From NCBI RefSeq assembly GCF_000176175.1, contig NZ_ACZP01000014.1:620001-684000 (forward strand): a DNA stretch of 64,000 nucleotides, given 5' to 3'. A program made the position numbers and the translations under genes. Of the stretch, positions 17,332-25,619 are shown piece after piece. Each line of letters opens with the position of its first letter. Position 1 is the stretch's first letter. Below the pieces are notes generated by a model. The model made no database searches. It was not told where the DNA came from and saw nothing but the letters and a program-made list of their open reading frames with translations. Source of the stretch: Vibrio furnissii CIP 102972 (GTDB lineage Bacteria > Pseudomonadota > Gammaproteobacteria > Enterobacterales > Vibrionaceae).

Positions 17332-17551
17332 ATAACCTCAAATGTATATCCACACTCATCTTCCTTAATGAGCTACAAGCGATGGCAACCTGCGCCATGC
17401 TCTGATAAACGACCATACCCGTGTCGTCGAAAGAAACCTCTTAGGTGTGACTTTACGTCACGTCTCTGTGTCAATGTTGAAATGAGAACTTGTTCACTGA
17501 GCTAAATGAGTCAGTGTGAGGAGGTGAAGGGAGACATAATACCTAACCAGA

Positions 17552-17586
17552 AAAAAAAGAGCCAATCGCAAAACGGCGATTGGCTT
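17552..17586 (-). terminator. Orphan minus-strand intrinsic terminator
   Basis: Reading the minus strand, AGCCAATCGC, a short loop and GCGATTGGCT are followed by CTTTTTTTT. This is a strong Rho-independent terminator, yet the nearest plausible minus-strand source would have to start between about 17600 and 17900, where no gene is seen. It points to an unannotated transcript. Confidence 0.75.
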
Positions 17587-17758
17587 ATGTATGATGTGAA
17601 CAAGTATCTATTCACTAACAACGTCAGTTGGCTAGGTGACCCTCGGCTTTAAGAAGGGTCGAAATGAATTATGCATTAACCGTGCCATCTTGAAAAGCGC
17701 TATTTTGGGCGGGAAAGCACAAATTCTGATAAAACACCGACAATATTTTTGCATTTTA

Positions 17759-17779
17759 CGAATTGCAATTTGCAATTCG
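17759..17779. promoter_or_regulatory. 21-base palindrome upstream of popT
   Basis: Arms CGAATTGCAA and TTGCAATTCG are exact inverse complements around a single central base. The site ends about 105 bases before the predicted popT transcription start. It fits no regulator motif I know with confidence. An activator or silencer operator, or an element of the putative minus-strand transcript, is possible. Confidence 0.55.
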
Positions 17780-17849
17780 GCGCATTCTGATACTCAACCG
17801 CATGCTGAGCAACCTTGTATTAAATTTTTGCCAATCCTCATTGTTCGAT

Positions 17850-17878
17850 CGGATTCAGCGGCCATTTTTCGGTATAAT
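17850..17878 (+). promoter_or_regulatory. Predicted popT promoter
   Basis: A perfect -10 box TATAAT at 17873-17878 lies 33 bases before the popT ATG. The -35 region (CGGATT with 17-base spacing) is poor, which hints at activator dependence or a weak promoter. Confidence 0.5.
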
Positions 17879-17911
17879 CCCCGCTTCAGTTGGTCCCAAT
17901 TAAGGTTTTCA

Positions 17912-18832
17912 ATGAATTACTTGAGTACGTTTTTGAAAGGCATCGCGATGGGCGCCGCAGACGTCGTTCCGGGCGTGTCTGGCGGTACGATTGCTTTCAT
18001 CACGGGTGTGTATGACACGCTGCTGGAAAGCATTCGTCGTATCAACCCAAGCCTGCTTCGCTTGTGGAAACAGGAAGGATTCGCCGCCGCGTTTCGTCAC
18101 ATCAATGGTGGTTTTCTGATTGCGCTGTTTGGCGGCATATTCACCAGCATTCTCACCCTCGCTAAGCTGATCTCGTGGCTACTGGTGACGCACCCGATTC
18201 CTATCTGGTCGTTTTTCTTTGGTTTGATTCTGGTGTCGGTGTACCACATCCTCAAACAGATTGAGCACAGGACATTATCTCGCTGGGCCTTTCTCATACT
18301 CGGAGTGGCTTTTGCCTACGCAATCACGGTGTTAAAACCGCTGAACATGGAATTTACCAGCCTGAACATTCTTATTGCGGGCGGCATTGCCATCTGCGCG
18401 ATGATCCTGCCCGGCATTTCAGGCAGCTTCATTCTCCTGCTGATAGGCATGTACACGCCGGTCCTTGGCGCGGTGAAATCTTTACAAATCGATGTGCTGA
18501 GCCTGTTTCTACTGGGCTGTGTGATTGGTTTGCTGAGTTTTTCTCATGTGCTGTCTTGGCTACTCAAGCACTACCGCGACGTGACGCTGGCATTCCTAAC
18601 GGGCCTCATGCTGGGCACGCTGCCGAAGATCTGGCCGTGGAAAGAGACCATTAGCTGGCGCGTGAACTCACACGGCGAACAAGTGCCGTTGGTTGAACAT
18701 AACCTGAGCCCATTTAATTTTGAGGCCGTGACGTCACAACCGGCTCACCTCGGCATCGCCATTGTGTTGATGCTGTGTGCCATCCTGCTGGTGCTGGGGC
18801 TGGAACGATTTGCCAAAACGCACGACGTCTAA
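17912..18832 (+). CDS. popT: DUF368 undecaprenyl-phosphate translocase PopT
   Basis: Inner-membrane protein of 306 residues, orthologous by eye to V. cholerae VCA0040 (PopT). DUF368 proteins recycle the lipid carrier undecaprenyl phosphate across the membrane for peptidoglycan and other envelope polymers, and VCA0040 matters under alkaline conditions. Two inverted-topology repeats each carry the family motif: DVVPGVSGGTIAFITG (about 16-31) and MILPGISGSFILLLIG (about 168-183). About eight to ten hydrophobic segments follow one another. The ATG at 17912 has TAAGG 6 bases upstream; the open frame back to 17636 lacks support. Monocistronic, with a strong terminator after it. Confidence 0.93.
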   Translation: MNYLSTFLKGIAMGAADVVPGVSGGTIAFITGVYDTLLESIRRINPSLLRLWKQEGFAAAFRHINGGFLIALFGGIFTSILTLAKLISWLLVTHPIPIWSFFFGLILVSVYHILKQIEHRTLSRWAFLILGVAFAYAITVLKPLNMEFTSLNILIAGGIAICAMILPGISGSFILLLIGMYTPVLGAVKSLQIDVLSLFLLGCVIGLLSFSHVLSWLLKHYRDVTLAFLTGLMLGTLPKIWPWKETISWRVNSHGEQVPLVEHNLSPFNFEAVTSQPAHLGIAIVLMLCAILLVLGLERFAKTHDV

Positions 18833-18852
18833 TACGTGTATCACTCAATCTC

Positions 18853-18875
18853 AGGTGGCTTCGGCCACCTTTTTT
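18853..18875 (+). terminator. popT terminator
   Basis: Stem AGGTGGC/GCCACCT with a TTCG tetraloop, then TTTTT, 20 bases after the stop codon. Confidence 0.9.
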
Positions 18876-19023
18876 GTTTGCATGACTGCCAGCACAGTTT
18901 TCTCGTTCGCTCACAACCGCTGATCATCCCTTGTGCTACCATGCCGCTTTCTTGATTCCGAGCCGATGGTCGCTCGAAACCCTTTGAACGCAGCCCAATG
19001 CTGCGGCGTGATGAGGAAGATCT

Positions 19024-19452
19024 ATGCGCAGAGCATTTCGTTTGATGGTGGTGATTGCCGCACTGCTAGCCGGCTTTTTCGCCAACGACCTGATTGGTTA
19101 TTTTCAGGCTGACTCACCTCCCAAAGACCTGAGTCGCTATTGTACGCTCTCAACGCAGCGCTGCGATCAAAACGGCGTGGGCATGACACTCGCTCACGAT
19201 ACCGCTCATCCATTGGTCGCAACACCGCTTGAAGTCGATTGGCCCAACGCCGCGCAAGACACCTTGCTGTTAACCCTAGAAGGACTTGAAATGGATATGG
19301 GTCAAACCAAGTTTGTCTTGAAACGCCGTGGCGATGGACGTTTCGGCGCTGATTTGATGTTGCCGGTCTGCACCACCGCCCACATGACTTGGGTTGGCAC
19401 TCTGACCGATGGACATACCACAGTTTATCCCGCGATAAGGATGCAACGATGA
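19024..19452 (+). CDS. Membrane-anchored small protein of a copper-delivery operon
   Basis: Protein of 142 residues with an N-terminal signal anchor (MRRAFRLMVVIAALLAGFF) and a periplasmic domain. The segment LEGLEMDMGQTKFVLKRRGD, followed by LMLPVCTTAHMTWVGTL, has a methionine- and cysteine-containing beta-sandwich look like FixH/YtkA-type proteins. I recognise no specific family member. Its stop codon overlaps the ATG of the SCO1-like gene (ATGA), and a PCuAC gene follows. A role in copper handling for cytochrome oxidase assembly is therefore inferred from context. GAGGAAG precedes the ATG. Confidence 0.82.
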   Translation: MRRAFRLMVVIAALLAGFFANDLIGYFQADSPPKDLSRYCTLSTQRCDQNGVGMTLAHDTAHPLVATPLEVDWPNAAQDTLLLTLEGLEMDMGQTKFVLKRRGDGRFGADLMLPVCTTAHMTWVGTLTDGHTTVYPAIRMQR

Positions 19453-20045
19453 GTAAAAACTGGTCCCTGATTCTGGTGGTCGCGTTCGTACTTGGCTTTG
19501 GTTTCAAAAGCTACCTTGACGCGCAACCTGAGCCGACGAACCTCGCCGATTCATCCACGGTCACCCTGTTCGGCCAAGACAACCAAGCCGTGAATATCTT
19601 TGACGCCAGCGATCCACGCATTCGCATTGTCTATTTTGGCTTTACCCGTTGCCCGGATGTGTGCCCAACGTCTCTGGCCATGCTGGCTGGCGCGCTCAAT
19701 GAACTGGATGCCGACACGCAAAGCCAAGTGCGCCCGATGTTTGTGTCACTCGATCCGGAACGGGACAATGCACAAGCGTCGGCGACCTACGCGCACTATT
19801 TCCACCCCATGATTGAAGGTTTGTCAGCGCCCTTAGACGTGACCACCGCACTGGCTCACCGCTACGGCGTGATTTTCCGCAAAACCGAATTGCCGAACTC
19901 TGAGTTGAAATACACCTTGGATCACAGCTCCTATTTTTACTTCCTTCAACCAGACGGCACGCTTATCACCAAAGTACCGCATACCCAAAACCCAGCTCCG
20001 ATCGTGGATGCAATTAAAAAAACAATAAATACATCAAAAGGATAG
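19449..20045 (+). CDS. SCO1/SenC family copper chaperone
   Basis: Membrane-anchored thioredoxin-fold protein of 198 residues, periplasmic after an N-terminal anchor (WSLILVVAFVLGFGFKSYL). The copper/redox motif CPDVC (CxxxC, about residues 72-76) and the downstream histidine of LDHSSYFYFL (about 157-166) are intact, as in SCO proteins that load the CuA site of cytochrome oxidase. The start at 19449 forms an ATGA overlap with the previous gene, arguing for translational coupling. The PCuAC gene starts 4 bases after the stop. Confidence 0.93.
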   Translation: MSKNWSLILVVAFVLGFGFKSYLDAQPEPTNLADSSTVTLFGQDNQAVNIFDASDPRIRIVYFGFTRCPDVCPTSLAMLAGALNELDADTQSQVRPMFVSLDPERDNAQASATYAHYFHPMIEGLSAPLDVTTALAHRYGVIFRKTELPNSELKYTLDHSSYFYFLQPDGTLITKVPHTQNPAPIVDAIKKTINTSKG

Positions 20046-20049
20046 TGAC

Positions 20050-20493
20050 ATGAAATTGAAAGCTGTTGTGTTGGCCAGTCTGCTTCTCAGCCCGCTGAGT
20101 TACGCCCAATCCGACGTCATGGTGCATCACCCGTATGCACGCGCCACACCGCCCAATGCGCCCACCAGCGCAGTCTTTGCTGAACTCTCCAACACTGGCG
20201 ACCACGCGCGCTACATTGTGGCAGCCTCAACGCCAGCAGCCGGAAAAGTGGAATTGCACGATGTGCTCAAAGACGGAGACGTCATGAAAATGCGTCAAGT
20301 GGAAGCCTTCACCCTGCCTGCGCACGGTTCACTGACGCTACAACCGGGCAGTTTTCACATCATGCTGTTCGACCTGAAACAACCGTTCCACGAAGGCGAA
20401 GCCATTGAGGTTCAACTGACATTTAAAAACGGGGAGCAACAGTCGTTTACTGCGCCAGTGAAAAAAGTCATGAACGGTATGCAACATCACTGA
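20050..20493 (+). CDS. PCu(A)C periplasmic copper chaperone
   Basis: Secreted copper(I) chaperone of 147 residues with a signal peptide ending at SYA. The DUF461/PCuAC copper ligands are visible: HDVLKDGDVMKMRQV (His and Met ligands, about 74-88) and SFHIMLF (HxM, about 114-120). A methionine/histidine tail (MNGMQHH) may add a binding site. Such proteins pass copper to SCO or directly to the CuA centre, which matches the gene just upstream. Last gene of the three-gene operon. Confidence 0.93.
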   Translation: MKLKAVVLASLLLSPLSYAQSDVMVHHPYARATPPNAPTSAVFAELSNTGDHARYIVAASTPAAGKVELHDVLKDGDVMKMRQVEAFTLPAHGSLTLQPGSFHIMLFDLKQPFHEGEAIEVQLTFKNGEQQSFTAPVKKVMNGMQHH

Positions 20494-20540
20494 TGTTTGG
20501 CACAACCTTATCAACCTGTGGCGAAAGTCGCAGCCTGATC

Positions 20541-20569
20541 AAAAAGAGATGGGATTCCCCATCTCTTTT
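20541..20569 (+). terminator. Terminator of the copper-delivery operon
   Basis: Arms AAAAGAGATGGG and CCCATCTCTTTT with a 4-base loop, 48 bases after the PCuAC stop codon. Confidence 0.85.
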
Positions 20570-20616
20570 GCTATGATGTCTGCGCATTCAGCCCACTCAA
20601 TATTTGGAGGATTTTA

Positions 20617-20664
20617 ATGATTGTAATCACTCACCACCGCGCAAGTTCAGTGAAGAAAGCGTAA
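20617..20664 (+). CDS. Candidate 15-residue micro-ORF upstream of rsgA
   Basis: An ATG preceded by GGAGG with 7-base spacing opens a 15-codon frame (MIVITHHRASSVKKA) ending in TAA, 129 bases before the rsgA start. The ribosome binding site is among the strongest in the window. It may be a leader peptide, a standalone small protein or the remnant of a lost gene. No protein family can be given at this size. Confidence 0.4.
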   Translation: MIVITHHRASSVKKA

Positions 20665-20793
20665 CCCAATAGCTCACCTTTCCTTCCCTAGAATTGCCCG
20701 GTGTTCTTAACCGGGGTCACACAATACCATTTCGACCCTAGCGATATTTCATGCGTTCAAGGCAGCGTTTTTGCGTCTGTCTGGGGTAACCAA

Positions 20794-21834
20794 ATGAGTT
20801 TAATCAATACACATACTCTCTCACTGCCACAGTTAGGGTGGCGACCTGTATTCCAACAACAACTGAGCTTGGAAGAGAGCGAACATACTGTTTTCGCCCG
20901 CATCGCCGCGCACCATCGCAGCGGTTATGTTTGCTGGAGCGAGCACGGAGAATTTCATCTCGACATTCACGCGAAACTTCCCGCGATGACGGTCGGCGAT
21001 TGGATTTTGATCGATAGCAACCAGCAGTTTGTGCGCTTGTTAGACCGCCAATCGCTGTTTCGGCGCAAAGCAGCCGGCAGCCGCGCCTATGAGCAGTTGA
21101 TAGCGGCCAACGTCGATACGTTGTTTATCGTCTCCTCGCTCAATCAGGACTTTAATCTCAGCCGCATCGAGCGTTATCTGGCGTTGGCACGAGAAGCCCA
21201 AGTTGAGCCAGTTATCGTGCTGACGAAAGCAGATTTATGCACCGATGGCGAAGCGAAGCGCCGCGACGTACAAGCGCTTAGCCCGCTGCTCAATGTCGAA
21301 ACCATCAACGCACTCGACCACGACAGTTGCCAGGTGCTGCATGCATGGTGCAAAACCGGCAGTACGGTCGCCGTCATGGGCTCATCCGGCGTCGGGAAGT
21401 CGACGTTGGTCAACACCTTGATGGGCGAAACCATCCAGAGCACCGGTGGCATTCGCGAACAAGACAGCAAAGGACGTCACACCACCACCGCACGCTTCTT
21501 GTTACCGATGCCGGAGGGCGCACTGTTGCTCGATACACCGGGCATGCGTGAGCTGCAAATTGCTGATTGTGAACACGGTGTTGCAGAAACCTTTGCCGAT
21601 GTCGCATCACTCGCGCAGCAGTGCCGCTTCGGTGATTGCCAACACCAGTCTGAACCGGGATGCGCCGTTCAGCGCGCGCTCGAAACCGGAGAATTGGATG
21701 CGAGACGATTGAGAAATTATCAGAAATTACTCGCAGAACAGCTCTATAACAGCGAGACCATTGCCGAGCGGCACGCAAGACATCGCCGCTTCAGCAAAAT
21801 GGTTCGTCATGCACAGATAATCAAGCAGTCATAA
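20794..21834 (+). CDS. rsgA: RsgA-family ribosome-associated circularly permuted GTPase
   Basis: GTPase of 346 residues of the RsgA/YjeQ family, which checks maturation of the 30S subunit. An OB-fold-like N-terminus (about 30-95) is followed by the permuted G domain with motifs in order G4 LTKADLC, G1 GSSGVGKST and G3 DTPGMRE. A C-terminal zinc finger shows [14 protein letters not shown]. The ATG at 20794 gives the family's N-terminus; the frame upstream to 20701 has no ribosome binding site. Vibrios usually carry a second, main rsgA elsewhere, so this is probably the chromosome II paralogue and its precise duty may differ. Confidence 0.9.
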   Translation: MSLINTHTLSLPQLGWRPVFQQQLSLEESEHTVFARIAAHHRSGYVCWSEHGEFHLDIHAKLPAMTVGDWILIDSNQQFVRLLDRQSLFRRKAAGSRAYEQLIAANVDTLFIVSSLNQDFNLSRIERYLALAREAQVEPVIVLTKADLCTDGEAKRRDVQALSPLLNVETINALDHDSCQVLHAWCKTGSTVAVMGSSGVGKSTLVNTLMGETIQSTGGIREQDSKGRHTTTARFLLPMPEGALLLDTPGMRELQIADCEHGVAETFADVASLAQQCRFGDCQHQSEPGCAVQRALETGELDARRLRNYQKLLAEQLYNSETIAERHARHRRFSKMVRHAQIIKQS

Positions 21835-21850
21835 AAACTGCGTATTAACC

Positions 21851-21880
21851 CAATAGAGGGTGAATGTTCGCCCTCTATTT
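21851..21880 (+). terminator. rsgA terminator
   Basis: Long stem AATAGAGGG(TGAA)/(TTCG)CCCTCTATT closed by a 2-base loop and followed by TTT, 17 bases after the stop codon. Confidence 0.8.
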
Positions 21881-22071
21881 TCAAACCCATTCGCTACATA
21901 TTTTTAACATCAACTCTAAAATGCGTTGCATTTCAACATATCTGGTAATTTTTTGTTCTAATTATCAATTAATCCTAGACACATTATCCCGTCACGTTAA
22001 TATTGGCCTTATTCAGTGATATCCACTGAAATAACTACAAATCGAATCATATATTCATTACAGGGATAACT

Positions 22072-23289
22072 ATGCAAAGCAACAATATTTTTGCCCGTTT
22101 TGCTCGTGGTAACCTCGTGCTGCAGATCCTAGCCGGTATCATTCTTGGTGCTGTGCTGGCGGTTGCCGCGCCGGATACTGCGCAAAGTGCTGGGCTACTC
22201 GGAAGCCTTTTCGTGGGTGCACTCAAAGCAGTCGCACCAATTCTGGTCTTTATTCTGGTGGCGGCGTCTATCGCCAACCAAAAGAAAAACCAACACACTT
22301 ACATGCGTCCTATCGTCGTACTCTACCTTTTTGGCACCTTTACCGCTGCGCTGACTGCCGTGGTACTGAGCTTCCTGTTCCCGACGACCCTGACGTTAGT
22401 TGCTGGTGCTGAAGGCGCAACGCCGCCTCAAGGCATCGCAGAAGTTCTGCAAACCCTGCTGTTCAAACTGGTTGATAACCCAGTGAACGCGCTGATGTCT
22501 GCCAACTACATCGGTATTCTGGCGTGGGCGGTCGGCCTAGGTTTGGCACTACACCATGCATCTGCGACCACCAAAGCCGTGTTCGAAGATCTAAGCCACG
22601 GCGTTTCACAAATCGTGCGTTTCATCATTCGTTTGGCGCCATTTGGTATCTTCGGCTTGGTTGCATCAACCTTTGCAACCACCGGTTTTGATGCACTGGC
22701 TGGCTACGCGCAACTGCTTGCGGTCCTACTGGGCGCGATGGCGATCATTGCACTGGTCGTGAACCCAATCATTGTTTATGTCAAAACACGCACCAACCCA
22801 TACCCATTGGTTTTCCAATGCCTACGTGAAAGTGGCGTCACGGCATTCTTCACCCGTTCAAGTGCGGCGAACATTCCTGTGAACATGGCGCTGTGTGAAA
22901 AACTGAAGCTGGATGAAGACACGTATTCCGTATCTATCCCTCTGGGTGCAACCATCAACATGGCAGGCGCAGCAATTACCATCACCGTACTGACGCTGGC
23001 GGCGGTTCACACCATGGGCATTCAAATCGACCTGCTGACTGCACTGCTCCTGAGCGTGGTAGCGGCAGTCTCTGCGTGTGGCGCATCGGGCGTTGCGGGT
23101 GGCTCTCTCCTGCTGATTCCACTGGCGTGTGGCCTGTTTGGTATTTCAAACGACGTGGCGATGCAAGTCGTGGCGGTTGGCTTTATTATCGGTGTGATTC
23201 AGGACTCAGCAGAAACCGCGCTGAACAGCTCAACCGACGTGGTGTTTACGGCAGCCGTTTGCCAATCACAACACAAACCTTCCGCTTAA
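22072..23289 (+). CDS. sstT: Serine/threonine:sodium symporter SstT
   Basis: Inner-membrane transporter of 405 residues of the dicarboxylate/amino acid:cation symporter (DAACS) family, the normal SstT length. The family's conserved parts are present: [19 protein letters not shown] (serine-rich re-entrant loop, about 261-279), [20 protein letters not shown] (TM7 with NMAG, about 289-308) and the alanine-rich second loop [14 protein letters not shown]. It takes up serine and threonine with Na+. Transcribed alone, with AGGGATAA before the ATG and a strong terminator after it. Confidence 0.95.
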   Translation: MQSNNIFARFARGNLVLQILAGIILGAVLAVAAPDTAQSAGLLGSLFVGALKAVAPILVFILVAASIANQKKNQHTYMRPIVVLYLFGTFTAALTAVVLSFLFPTTLTLVAGAEGATPPQGIAEVLQTLLFKLVDNPVNALMSANYIGILAWAVGLGLALHHASATTKAVFEDLSHGVSQIVRFIIRLAPFGIFGLVASTFATTGFDALAGYAQLLAVLLGAMAIIALVVNPIIVYVKTRTNPYPLVFQCLRESGVTAFFTRSSAANIPVNMALCEKLKLDEDTYSVSIPLGATINMAGAAITITVLTLAAVHTMGIQIDLLTALLLSVVAAVSACGASGVAGGSLLLIPLACGLFGISNDVAMQVVAVGFIIGVIQDSAETALNSSTDVVFTAAVCQSQHKPSA

Positions 23290-23306
23290 GCGCGTCTTAG
23301 GCGATC

Positions 23307-23337
23307 AAAAAAGCCCCGACATGTCGGGGCTTTTTTT
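23307..23337. terminator. Bidirectional terminator sstT / Sel1 gene
   Basis: Stem AAAGCCCCGAC/GTCGGGGCTTT with A6 before and T7 after, between convergent genes. Confidence 0.92.
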
Positions 23338-23362
23338 GTCTCTGGTGGTTCGTATCAGGCCA

Positions 23363-24529
23363 TCAGTGTTTATCCATCGAGGTCTGCGAGAAGTTTAACG
23401 GCGCGGGTTTCTCTTCCGTCGGCTGAGCGGCTGGCTCTGCCATCATGCCGCCATCCAACTCATCGAAAATGCCATCACTGGTGCTATCAGCAATCTCATC
23501 ATCTTGCATCGATTCCCCTTTTTTCGGCACCGGCACGCCCCGTTTGTAGAGCTTGTTCAGCGCGCGAATAATCGCGTGTTTACTGACCGTCCCCGAACGA
23601 ATTTTTTGTTGCAGAGGTTTCGCCAGCGATTGCAGCCCGACCACTGAATCCACGCCGATGCGCCCGCCCACTTGGTCGCGTAGCACTTTCGCGGGCTCGT
23701 AACCAAAGTAAGCCGAAAGAAACAGCCAGATGTAGGCAATCGCATTGCCATTGGCCCCGCGATCAATCCACGCTTCACCGGCGCAGTACATCGCTTCTGC
23801 ATACCCTTTCTCACTGGCGCGTTCGAGCCAGTACACCCCTTTGAGGAAATCTGCCGCGACGCCCACACCTTTGATGTAGTTGATGCCCAGCTTCATCATG
23901 CCTTCCAAGCTGTTGAGTTTTGCAGCTTTGGAATACCAATAGGTCGAATCGCCCGGCGCTGGCGCGATGTTGTCTTTGGAGACACACCAGTCGCCCATAA
24001 ACATCATGGCATCGATGTATTTGTCTTCTGCCGCATCTTGAATCATGGCAATGCCTTTCGACACATCCACTTCAATCCCACGGCCATACACCAACGCACG
24101 ACCCGTTTCATACTTCGCCGCCAGATCCCCTTCCTGACCCTGAATGCAGTTCTGCCAGAATTTGGCTTTTTCCTTGAGGATCACATCATCACGAATCCGT
24201 TGGCAAATGCGCACAATCCCGTACATGCCGGTAATGTTGTCGTTATGTGCTGCTTTTTCGTACCAGAATAGCGCTTCTCGAAGGTTGGTCCGCTCGGCTT
24301 CTTTGGCCAGGTAAAGCATCGTCGGCACATGACCGGATTCCGCCTTGTACAGACGCTCTTTACGTTCTTGATCGCGCTGGCGTTCCAGTGCTTTGCGATA
24401 GGCTTCTTCGCGGGCTTTCTTTTCCGCTTCGAGTCTCTTCTTGCGAACAGACAGCGAAATCATCCACACAAATATCAGAATCAGTGACAACCCTGTTGCC
24501 CCGATCGCAATCCCAATAGTATTCATCAA
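23363..24529 (-). CDS. Membrane-anchored Sel1-repeat protein
   Basis: Protein of 388 residues. One N-terminal membrane segment (about 3-26) is followed by a highly charged lysine/arginine/glutamate coiled stretch (SVRKKRLEAEKKAREEAYRK). Sel1-like repeats (about 70-280) follow, with units such as EALFWYEKAAHNDNITGMYG and KGVYWLERASEKGYAEAMYC. A low-complexity acidic tail ends the protein. Sel1 repeats mediate protein-protein contacts; the partner and side of the membrane are unknown, though the positive segment after the anchor argues for the repeats being cytoplasmic. Monocistronic on the minus strand. Confidence 0.85.
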   Translation of the reverse strand: MMNTIGIAIGATGLSLILIFVWMISLSVRKKRLEAEKKAREEAYRKALERQRDQERKERLYKAESGHVPTMLYLAKEAERTNLREALFWYEKAAHNDNITGMYGIVRICQRIRDDVILKEKAKFWQNCIQGQEGDLAAKYETGRALVYGRGIEVDVSKGIAMIQDAAEDKYIDAMMFMGDWCVSKDNIAPAPGDSTYWYSKAAKLNSLEGMMKLGINYIKGVGVAADFLKGVYWLERASEKGYAEAMYCAGEAWIDRGANGNAIAYIWLFLSAYFGYEPAKVLRDQVGGRIGVDSVVGLQSLAKPLQQKIRSGTVSKHAIIRALNKLYKRGVPVPKKGESMQDDEIADSTSDGIFDELDGGMMAEPAAQPTEEKPAPLNFSQTSMDKH

Positions 24530-24619
24530 ATAAGGTTCTTAACTCAGTCTTTGTGACTGTATCGGCTGAAATAGCAAAAACTTAATTCTCACCAGACGTT
24601 ACAGTTTGTCTCCAGATAA

Positions 24620-24656
24620 AAACAATAGTACCGCACTCCTGACGAAGTGCGGTACT
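24620..24656 (-). terminator. Terminator downstream of malM
   Basis: Stem AGTACCGCACT/AGTGCGGTACT, followed on the minus strand by TATTGTTTTTA. It lies about 57 bases after the malM stop codon. Confidence 0.65.
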
Positions 24657-24712
24657 TACAAAATCGTTCGCAACAAGAATTGTGCTACACGGCGCGTTTC
24701 AATCAGACAGGC

Positions 24713-25543
24713 TTATTGCGCCGATTTACGGTTCACCGCTTTGACAAAGACTTCTTGTGCCCCTTCAATCCCCAACGCTTTGGCTTCATCCAACAAGCTC
24801 AGTGCTTTCGGAATATCGTTGGCGGCCACCGCTTTTTCGATGGTTGAGAAGTAATAGGCTTTGGTGTCTGGTTGCACCGTCACAGGTTGCACCGGCACGT
24901 TGCTCTTTAGATGCGCTGACGCAAAGCCACCAACCATGGTTTTAGTCTCTACCTTGAGCTCAAGTTGACCACTGGATGAGGTTGCATAAGTCGGGTCAGT
25001 GACGATAGGCAGTGGATCACCCGATTGCTCGGCGCGTAGCTTCGCTGGATGAGGAACGGTGACTTTTTCACCCAATGCATTGGTCTCGCTATAAATCACG
25101 AGATAAGGCGTTTGTTTTGCATTCACGCTGAGCTCGATTTCAAATCGGTTGCGGGAAAGCGCATCAGAAAAAAGGGTTTTAAATTGATCCGAGGAGATCG
25201 TGCGCACAACGTTAAAGCTGGTATCTAGCAACTGAACGGCAGGTTTCAGTACGCGTCCCTCTTGCATCACACTACGAATACGAACGTCAACATTGCCGGA
25301 GCGATCAGCAAACTGAAACGCAGCAAAGTAGCTTTTGCCCGTATCAAACTGCCATACTGGTGAACTGGCATCTAAACCAAAGTTCAAATCTTCGTTGAGT
25401 TCTAATGCCGCCCAAGGCGCGCCACTCAGGGACTCACAACAAACATCCGTCTGATTTACATCTACGTAACTATTAGGTTCGTTCGATGATGTACAGCCCA
25501 TCAAACCAGCAACACTCAGAGCGAGTACCCACATTTTCTTCAT
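24713..25543 (-). CDS. malM: Maltose operon periplasmic protein MalM
   Basis: MalM-family lipoprotein of 276 residues. The signal peptide ends in the lipobox VAGLMGC, so it should be a lipoprotein. Typical MalM features are CCESLSGAPWAALELNEDLNFGLDASSPVW near the start and the central YLVIYSET...PHPAKLRAEQSG. The function is unknown, but the gene is a standard member of MalT regulons behind lamB. It follows lamB here, separated by a 76-base gap with an attenuating hairpin, so it is probably made in smaller amounts. Confidence 0.9.
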   Translation of the reverse strand: MKKMWVLALSVAGLMGCTSSNEPNSYVDVNQTDVCCESLSGAPWAALELNEDLNFGLDASSPVWQFDTGKSYFAAFQFADRSGNVDVRIRSVMQEGRVLKPAVQLLDTSFNVVRTISSDQFKTLFSDALSRNRFEIELSVNAKQTPYLVIYSETNALGEKVTVPHPAKLRAEQSGDPLPIVTDPTYATSSSGQLELKVETKTMVGGFASAHLKSNVPVQPVTVQPDTKAYYFSTIEKAVAANDIPKALSLLDEAKALGIEGAQEVFVKAVNRKSAQ

Positions 25544-25563
25544 TGATCGAATCCTATATCAAA

Positions 25564-25592
25564 ACAAAAGGCAGTCTGATGACTGCCTTCAA
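25564..25592 (-). terminator. lamB-malM intergenic hairpin (attenuator or terminator)
   Basis: Stem AAGGCAGTC/GACTGCCTT with a 4-base loop, followed on the minus strand by TTGTTTTG. It lies between lamB and malM and may terminate part of the transcripts or protect the lamB 3' end. Confidence 0.65.
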
Positions 25593-25619
25593 ATAGTAAC
25601 AGTAAATTAGACTAACAAC

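Larger units (their letters stand above)
17332..17911. other. 580-base intergenic region upstream of popT and gltS
   Basis: No convincing protein gene. From left to right it contains the gltS upstream region, a minus-strand intrinsic terminator at 17552-17586 with no annotated gene feeding it, a short hairpin (GACCCT...AGGGTC, 17638-17660), a near-perfect 21-base palindrome at 17759-17779, and a popT promoter with a consensus -10. A small RNA on the minus strand ending at the terminator would explain the middle part (inference). Confidence 0.65.
20494..20793 (+). other. 300-base gap between PCuAC and rsgA
   Basis: Holds the terminator at 20541-20569, a 15-codon micro-ORF with a strong ribosome binding site at 20617-20664 (listed separately) and the rsgA leader. 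Nothing else is recognised. Confidence 0.6.
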
